From positions 1-10,376 of the forward strand of contig CAYVKY010000083.1 of assembly GCA_964452115.1 (NCBI GenBank): DNA of 10,376 nt, written 5' to 3'. Of this stretch, positions 5,678 through 10,376 are shown one piece after another. Source of the stretch: CAYVKY01 sp964452115 (GTDB taxonomy: Bacteria; Bacteroidota; Ignavibacteria; Tepidaquicellales; Tepidaquicellaceae). The translations under genes were made by a program, and so were the position numbers. The notes beneath the pieces were generated by a model. The model saw nothing but the letters and a program-made list of their open reading frames with translations, had not been told where the DNA came from and searched no databases. The stretch's first letter is position 1; every line of letters starts with the position of its first letter.

Positions 5678-7219
5678 TCAGGCTTGGTTACCGGCGAGTC
5701 TTCCTTCTGTCCGCCCATTTTTCTTCTCTAAAATTTTATTAAAAAAGATATTAAAAAATAAGATAACGAATATTGAAATAAAATAATATATATAATTATC
5801 GAATGTCAGATACTCCGCAAAAAATATCAGTGCTGAAAAAACCATAACAAGCAGTATCTCGCCGAGCCTCGACATTGAATTAATTTTTCCGCTGTCAATC
5901 GTAAAGGGATATTCCTTATCGAAGAGCCGCATCACGCTGTTATAAAGCAGCATAAAAACCATAACAAAAAGAAAATTCAGGACAATAATTAATATGTTCA
6001 CTTTCACTGCAATGATTGCAGTCATCACAAGCACCAGCGGCACAAGGAAATTCAGATAAATATACTTTATGCACCCGCGGTAAAACTCCGGCGGAGACGC
6101 GATAGGCAGTGATTTATAAAGCCAGTCGATATCGTTCGATGTTTCTTCCGAAATTTTCAGATTCGAAATAAATATCCTCATCACAAGCATAAGCATAATT
6201 GCAATTGACGGATTAAGAATGGGAATAAGTGTATTCTCGACCAGAAAATATTTGTTCCCTTCGTAAAAAAGTCCGATTATGCACACAATAAAAGGCATCA
6301 TAATCATCGGAATAAATCTCATCCGCATTGCCTTGGTGCTGAAAATAATTTTTCCCGTTAATGAATAAGACGCGCGCTCAATGTCGCTCCGCAAAAATAT
6401 ATCCGCATATCCGGAAAACGCCGATGAAAGCGACGAGAATAATGTGAATTTTCTTTTTGTGGTTTTAATTTCGTATAATTTTTCGAGAACCGGAAAAAAC
6501 TGCTTTTTGTAATAAGCATAAAAAAGATACACTGAAACCGCGGTAATGATACAAACAATTAATAAAATTATCACATTATCAAACGCCTGAATAAATAATT
6601 TCTGCGGGAGATAATTTGTGTATCCCCTGTCGAAAACGCTGCCCCTGACTTGTTTGTCACTTGAACGGGTCGAACTAAAGATGAAGAAAAAGAAAATAAA
6701 CTGAATGACGTACGCTATAATATTTGCTTTTCCCGATGCGGATTTTACGGCAGCGGAATACACAAGCAGAAACAGTGAAGAAATAAATAATGTAAACAGA
6801 ATTCCTATCACGGGATAAAGTATAAGCACATGCAGCGGCACATCATAAAAGCAGAAAAACACAATTTGCGGCACAGAGGATACCAGCGTCATACCCGCTA
6901 TAAAAATTATTGCGGAAATAAATTTTGTTTTTTTGATTTCACCATAAGGAAGCGGATATGACAGCAGCCCGGAAATATTTTCTTTTGCAAAAAACATATT
7001 TGCATAATCGGAAAATATCAGAAACGTAACAAGAAATATATTCGCAGAATATGCCATGAAGGCAAAGCTCAGATAGTCATACGAAAAAAAGTACCCGACA
7101 GATAGCCCAAGGTTTGAAAACATATAGGCAATCAGAATGCCTGTTAATTTTTTATAACTTCTCTTGTCCTTATCCCTGTAGTCCAGCTGCATAAAGAGTT
7201 TCAGTAAACTATTTGTCAC
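5678..7219 (-). CDS. Polytopic membrane protein resembling an ABC-2 exporter permease
   Basis: I do not recognise a named family. The 513-residue product has about 12 hydrophobic segments, roughly at 27-46, 50-70, 100-124, 130-156, 166-183, 215-236, 302-318, 330-350, 388-405, 407-426, 454-470 and 475-495. A basic, soluble-looking middle lies at about 237-300. The two halves carry related cytoplasmic motifs just before a membrane segment: SYPLPYGEIKKTKF (87-100) and SLPIASPPEFYRG (370-382). This resembles the LPxxxxEhxxGK-like element of large ABC-2 type permeases, so an exporter membrane subunit is my best guess. No ATPase gene is adjacent. The start is GTG at 7219, overlapping the mltG stop as GTGA, with a perfect AAGGAGG nine bases upstream. 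Role in the operon is unknown. Confidence 0.75.
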   Translation of the reverse strand: MTNSLLKLFMQLDYRDKDKRSYKKLTGILIAYMFSNLGLSVGYFFSYDYLSFAFMAYSANIFLVTFLIFSDYANMFFAKENISGLLSYPLPYGEIKKTKFISAIIFIAGMTLVSSVPQIVFFCFYDVPLHVLILYPVIGILFTLFISSLFLLVYSAAVKSASGKANIIAYVIQFIFFFFIFSSTRSSDKQVRGSVFDRGYTNYLPQKLFIQAFDNVIILLIVCIITAVSVYLFYAYYKKQFFPVLEKLYEIKTTKRKFTLFSSLSSAFSGYADIFLRSDIERASYSLTGKIIFSTKAMRMRFIPMIMMPFIVCIIGLFYEGNKYFLVENTLIPILNPSIAIMLMLVMRIFISNLKISEETSNDIDWLYKSLPIASPPEFYRGCIKYIYLNFLVPLVLVMTAIIAVKVNILIIVLNFLFVMVFMLLYNSVMRLFDKEYPFTIDSGKINSMSRLGEILLVMVFSALIFFAEYLTFDNYIYYFISIFVILFFNIFFNKILEKKNGRTEGRLAGNQA

Positions 7220-8358
7220 TTCTGTTTTCCTCCTTTTCTGATATCGGAAATATTTTTAAGATGCTCCTGATATGTCTTTGCAAATCTGTGAGTTTTATTC
7301 GTGTCAGCCACCATAAAAAGATAATCATTTTTTTCGGGATTCACTGCGGCATTAATTGCGTCCAGTCCCGGATTGTCAACCGGTCCCGGCGGCAGTCCAT
7401 AATGCAGATAAGTATTATAAGGCGATTCAAATTTATAATCCTTGTTTAATAGAATTCTTTGTCCGCCGGGCAGCACATATTGTATCGTGGGGTCTGCCTG
7501 AAGTTTCATATTTTTCAAAAGCCTGTTTGTGTAAAGTCCCGCAATTGCAGGCATCTCCTGAATTCTGCCGGTTTCCGCCTGCACAATTGATGCTAGCGTA
7601 ATCACCGCCAGAAGTCTATCCGGATTATCTTCAAACGCACTGCTTATATCAGAGTTATTCAGTACTTTTTTTACAAACTCATCAAACATCATTTCGACAA
7701 GAGATTTTTCGCTTACATCTTTATACAGGTAATAAGTATCAGGATACAAAAAGCCCTCAAGATTCGACACTTTGCCTTTCAGTCCGAGAATATTTATCAG
7801 TGAATCGTTCTGAGTTTCGCTTATCACTTTTTCCTGTGACAGATTCAATTCCTTTTCTGCTAGGCGTGCAATGAGCTTTATTTTTGCGCCTTCGGGAATT
7901 GTGATTTTTCCTTTCGGATTTAAATATTCCGAAGTAAGCATTTTAATTACTTCGGTATTATTCATCCCGTCGTGAAAGATATAAGATCCGGCTTTCACGG
8001 TTTCATTGCCTGCATAGAGCTTATATGCGGCTTTAAACCACACCGTACCGGAAATCACATTGCTGTCATTAAGCAGCTGTGCAATTTCGGAAACATTCAT
8101 TCCGCTGTGAATCTGAATTGTTACGGGATTTAAATTATCCGAATTGTGACGTGCAAAAAATATTCTGAATGTAAATGTCCACAGCAAAAATATAATAACC
8201 GCAGTCACAAGCAGATATAATTTTTTCCTTTCAGGTAAAGTAATTTTTTTCAGATTATCGCAGAAATAATTTTTTAAAATAAAAAAATAGAATCCGGAAT
8301 ATTTCAGGATTTCATTTTTCTTATTATCTGTTTTGCTGTTTGAGTCTTTTTCCTTCAT
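7216..8358 (-). CDS. mltG: Endolytic murein transglycosylase (YceG/MltG family)
   Basis: MltG is an inner-membrane lytic transglycosylase that cuts nascent glycan strands and is thought to end their polymerisation. From ATG at 8358 the protein has 380 residues. A cytoplasmic basic N-terminus (1-46) is followed by one membrane segment (about 47-66). A LysM-like subdomain comes next (about 78-150, with VTIQIHSGMNVSEIAQLL and AGSYIFHDGM). The YceG catalytic domain (about 151-375) has LEGFLYPDTYYL (200-211), ASIVQAETG (256-264), LQADPTIQYV, SPYNTYLHYGLPPGPVDNPG and YLFMVAD. Glu262 matches E218, the catalytic residue of E. coli MltG by my count; the preceding family glutamate is Gln260 here. A TTG at 8376 could add six residues but would overlap the preceding gene; the ATG, one base after that gene's TAA, is preferred. 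The neighbours are a membrane glycosyltransferase and a transporter-like gene. Confidence 0.93.
   Translation of the reverse strand: MKEKDSNSKTDNKKNEILKYSGFYFFILKNYFCDNLKKITLPERKKLYLLVTAVIIFLLWTFTFRIFFARHNSDNLNPVTIQIHSGMNVSEIAQLLNDSNVISGTVWFKAAYKLYAGNETVKAGSYIFHDGMNNTEVIKMLTSEYLNPKGKITIPEGAKIKLIARLAEKELNLSQEKVISETQNDSLINILGLKGKVSNLEGFLYPDTYYLYKDVSEKSLVEMMFDEFVKKVLNNSDISSAFEDNPDRLLAVITLASIVQAETGRIQEMPAIAGLYTNRLLKNMKLQADPTIQYVLPGGQRILLNKDYKFESPYNTYLHYGLPPGPVDNPGLDAINAAVNPEKNDYLFMVADTNKTHRFAKTYQEHLKNISDIRKGGKQK
7229..7235 (-). promoter_or_regulatory. Strong ribosome binding site inside the end of mltG
   Basis: Read on the minus strand this is AAGGAGG, nine bases before the GTG start at 7219. 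It lies within the last codons of mltG and supports both the GTG start and translational coupling of the membrane-protein gene to mltG. It is the strongest Shine-Dalgarno sequence I found in the window. Confidence 0.85.
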
Positions 8359-8359
8359 A

Positions 8360-10333
8360 TTATTTAGCCGCCGCAATATCTGATAAAAGCTTTTCCAGTT
8401 TTAAGCCGTCTTCATCTTCGGGAAAAAGTGATTTGTATTTTGCGAGATAACTTTTTGCCTCATCTTGTTTTGAAGTCTGCGAATAAAGATAAATCAACTG
8501 TTTCATCGCATCGCGATACTCAGGAAATATCTTCAGCGCATTGAGAAGTTCACTCTCTTCGCTTTTCAGGTCGCTCATCTTTGCCGATATAAGTGCCGAA
8601 ATGTAAGGAATCACGGCCGCATTCGGCTCCATTTTTTCCGCACGGAGAATCAGCTGTTTTGCCTGAGCCAGATTCTGCTGCCCGCCGCGGAATATCTGAT
8701 CTTCAATATACATCAGCATACCTTTCAATTCGCCTGAAATTATAATGGTTTTATCCGGAACAAACCTGAATATCTCCATCGTTTCAGGCGGAAGTTTTCC
8801 TGAGGTTGACAGTAGCGAATTGTCATTCGAAATTCTGTACCACTCCCTCAGCACCGCAAGGTACGATACATTTTTTTCTTTCAGGAATTTCACAAGGTAA
8901 TCTCCGTAGTCTTTCGTATTTATTTTTGTAATCAATTCCGGAGTTATCAGTCCCGCAATATCAACTATTTTTCTTTCGCTGTAAAATCCTATCGCACCTA
9001 CATCGTGCGTGGCAATGACATCATCGGGTTTCGTATTATCCTTCAGCCAAAGCGCCGCGGTTACCTGCCTGTCATTAATATATTTACATTCTTCGGCATA
9101 AGTTGATGAAGCCGTTTTATAATTTATCACACTCAGAATTACCATCGCGCCAAACACTATTACCGAAAGCGCAAGATATACCTGTTTACTTTTCATATAT
9201 CTCCCGATTAAGTAAAATGCTCTGCGGTAACCGATTGCAGATGCCAGTACAAAGAACGGAATCACGGGCATCATATATCTGCCAAACCTGTGCGCGTAAG
9301 GGAGTTTATACCAGTATTCAAAAACAAGCGCTGCGATAAATCCCGTATATAAAATCGTGCTGTTGTATTTTTTTGAAAATACGTCCTTCAGCATCATAAG
9401 CACTGACAGCAGGAATCCCGCCATCACTACGCCGTAAGTGCCCGTGGTAAAGTAATCCCACACTTCATATTTAAGAAATTCCGACCTGCTTTTGAATTCA
9501 GGCGAGTAATAAGTGAGCTTTGCATTATAAGTATTCGGCAACAGCGAACCCGAAAGCATAAAATTCATAATAAAATACAGAAGCAGAAACGCTGAAAAAA
9601 TAATTGCAATTTTTTTATAATCTTTTGTAGAAAAAGTTACAAGGTTCTTATCTGATTTTGAAGCAAACATCAGCCACAGGTAATCAACTATCAGCGCAGC
9701 ATAAAACGCAACACCGTCAGGTCTCGTCCAGATAATCAATCCAGCAAACACTGCAAACATCACGCTGCTTTTCTTTTTATAAAAATATGCGCACCCGAGA
9801 AGAATGAAAATGTACATCGTGGTTTCCATACCCGACACGGAAATAAAATTCATCCATTTATCCGCAATAAAAACCGCCGTAACAAAAACCGCAAAAACAT
9901 TTTCCTTCTTGAAATGGTGAGATGATAATTTGTAAATAAATATTCCGCTCAGAATCAGGAAAAGAATTCCGAGTATATAGCTCAGGATGAATTCATTATT
10001 TGAAATAAAAAATCCGACTGAAAGCAGCGCAGTATATACAGGCGAAGTAGAGCCTGCCGTTACCATTTCATTTTTGAAATAAGAAAAGCTGAAATACTTT
10101 GCAAGATTTCTTGCAAACGTCAGATGAATCCACGGGTCATCCAGCGGAAATCCCCAGAAACCGTTTTTACCCAGCGCGCTCATTAAAATCAAAACCGGCA
10201 GCAGAACCGCAAGCACAACTATCAAAGCATATATAGTATATGTAATCTTTTTATCCGGTGTATATTTTATCGTTATATCCGTTTCGGTTTTAACACCCGT
10301 ACGGTGTTTCTTGTCAATATTTTTTTTAGCCAT
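8360..10333 (-). CDS. GT-C fold membrane glycosyltransferase with TPR-like C-terminal tail
   Basis: This is probably an inner-membrane enzyme that takes a sugar from a polyprenyl-phosphate donor and transfers it on the periplasmic side; donor and acceptor cannot be read from the sequence. The 657-residue protein has a first membrane helix at about 31-53. The GT-C acidic motif follows in the first external loop, LDDPWIHLTFARNL (64-77, D65/D66). TAGSTSP (92-98), SGMET (167-171), TRPDG (203-207), LLPNTYNAKL (264-273) and HRFGRYMMPVIPF (348-360) come next, a motif series typical of ArnT/PMT-like bacterial GT-C proteins. About 9-11 membrane helices end near 405. The external part contains THDVGAIGFYSERKIVDIAGL (441-462), recurrent in this group. 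Residues 550-645 form helical TPR-like repeats. This is the first gene of the minus-strand operon; its TAA is separated by one base from the mltG ATG. No Shine-Dalgarno sequence is visible. Confidence 0.85.
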   Translation of the reverse strand: MAKKNIDKKHRTGVKTETDITIKYTPDKKITYTIYALIVVLAVLLPVLILMSALGKNGFWGFPLDDPWIHLTFARNLAKYFSFSYFKNEMVTAGSTSPVYTALLSVGFFISNNEFILSYILGILFLILSGIFIYKLSSHHFKKENVFAVFVTAVFIADKWMNFISVSGMETTMYIFILLGCAYFYKKKSSVMFAVFAGLIIWTRPDGVAFYAALIVDYLWLMFASKSDKNLVTFSTKDYKKIAIIFSAFLLLYFIMNFMLSGSLLPNTYNAKLTYYSPEFKSRSEFLKYEVWDYFTTGTYGVVMAGFLLSVLMMLKDVFSKKYNSTILYTGFIAALVFEYWYKLPYAHRFGRYMMPVIPFFVLASAIGYRRAFYLIGRYMKSKQVYLALSVIVFGAMVILSVINYKTASSTYAEECKYINDRQVTAALWLKDNTKPDDVIATHDVGAIGFYSERKIVDIAGLITPELITKINTKDYGDYLVKFLKEKNVSYLAVLREWYRISNDNSLLSTSGKLPPETMEIFRFVPDKTIIISGELKGMLMYIEDQIFRGGQQNLAQAKQLILRAEKMEPNAAVIPYISALISAKMSDLKSEESELLNALKIFPEYRDAMKQLIYLYSQTSKQDEAKSYLAKYKSLFPEDEDGLKLEKLLSDIAAAK

Positions 10334-10376
10334 AAAGCAAAATATAAATTCCCGTTTGTTTTTTCAAATGATAAAG
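10334..10376 (-). other. Partial upstream region of the minus-strand operon
   Basis: These 43 bases, cut by the window edge, are the only visible leader of the four-gene operon. They are AT-rich with no Shine-Dalgarno sequence. On the minus strand there is a TTTG followed 18-20 bases later by TATATTTTG, loosely like the Bacteroidota -33/-7 promoter pattern. This lies so close to the ATG that the transcript would be leaderless, so I do not call it a promoter. Confidence 0.3.

Noticed and set aside
10334..10376. Bacteroidota-like promoter (TTTG then TATATTTTG) upstream of the glycosyltransferase
   Set aside because: The -7 match is imperfect and only a few bases precede the ATG, which would need a leaderless transcript. 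The window edge prevents a wider look.
1..10376. CRISPR array, mobile element, toxin-antitoxin or defence system
   Set aside because: No spaced direct repeats, transposase or integrase motifs, terminal inverted repeats or small paired toxin genes were seen on either strand. All sizeable reading frames are accounted for by the listed genes.

Overview
The window reads as ordinary chromosomal DNA from a moderately AT-rich bacterium of the FCB group (Bacteroidota / Ignavibacteriota side). This placement is an inference from the style of the ribosomal protein L20, PheS and ThrRS sequences. It also rests on the many genes preceded by AT-rich leaders without a Shine-Dalgarno sequence (thrS, pheS, the cyclophilin gene, the glycosyltransferase gene), while a few genes carry clear ones. 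No genus can be named from the sequence. There is no insertion sequence, CRISPR array, prophage, plasmid function or sign of recent transfer.

Left part (1-4978, + strand): a translation-machinery cluster. A tRNA-Val(GAC) gene lies 16 nt before thrS. After thrS come infC (with an ATT start codon), rpmI, rplT and pheS, the widespread thrS-infC-rpmI-rplT-pheS order. The usual next gene, pheT, is absent. A lipoprotein cyclophilin-type peptidyl-prolyl isomerase gene sits 4 nt after pheS instead. A long-looped inverted repeat lies between rplT and pheS. The cluster ends at a strong symmetric terminator (5001-5036), which also serves the genes converging from the other side.

Right part (5056-10333, - strand): four tightly packed genes that look like one operon, read from right to left. 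They are a GT-C-type membrane glycosyltransferase with a TPR-like C-terminal tail, an MltG endolytic transglycosylase, a 12-or-so-pass membrane protein resembling a large ABC-2 exporter permease without its ATPase, and a UbiX-family flavoprotein. Junctions are TAA-T-ATG, a 4-nt GTGA overlap behind a perfect AAGGAGG, and a 34-nt gap (or a 41-nt overlap with the longer UbiX start). The first three products are membrane or envelope proteins, so an envelope theme is plausible. UbiX does not obviously fit it.

No stretch above 300 nt lacks a gene; the largest gaps are 92 nt (rpmI-rplT), 77 nt (cyclophilin-ubiX, holding the terminator) and 75 nt (rplT-pheS). The best candidate for something undescribed is the UbiX-family protein. 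It keeps the FMN-binding fold signatures but differs at nearly every residue I recall as contacting dimethylallyl phosphate in characterised UbiX, so its substrate or reaction may differ. I see no convincing new multi-gene system.
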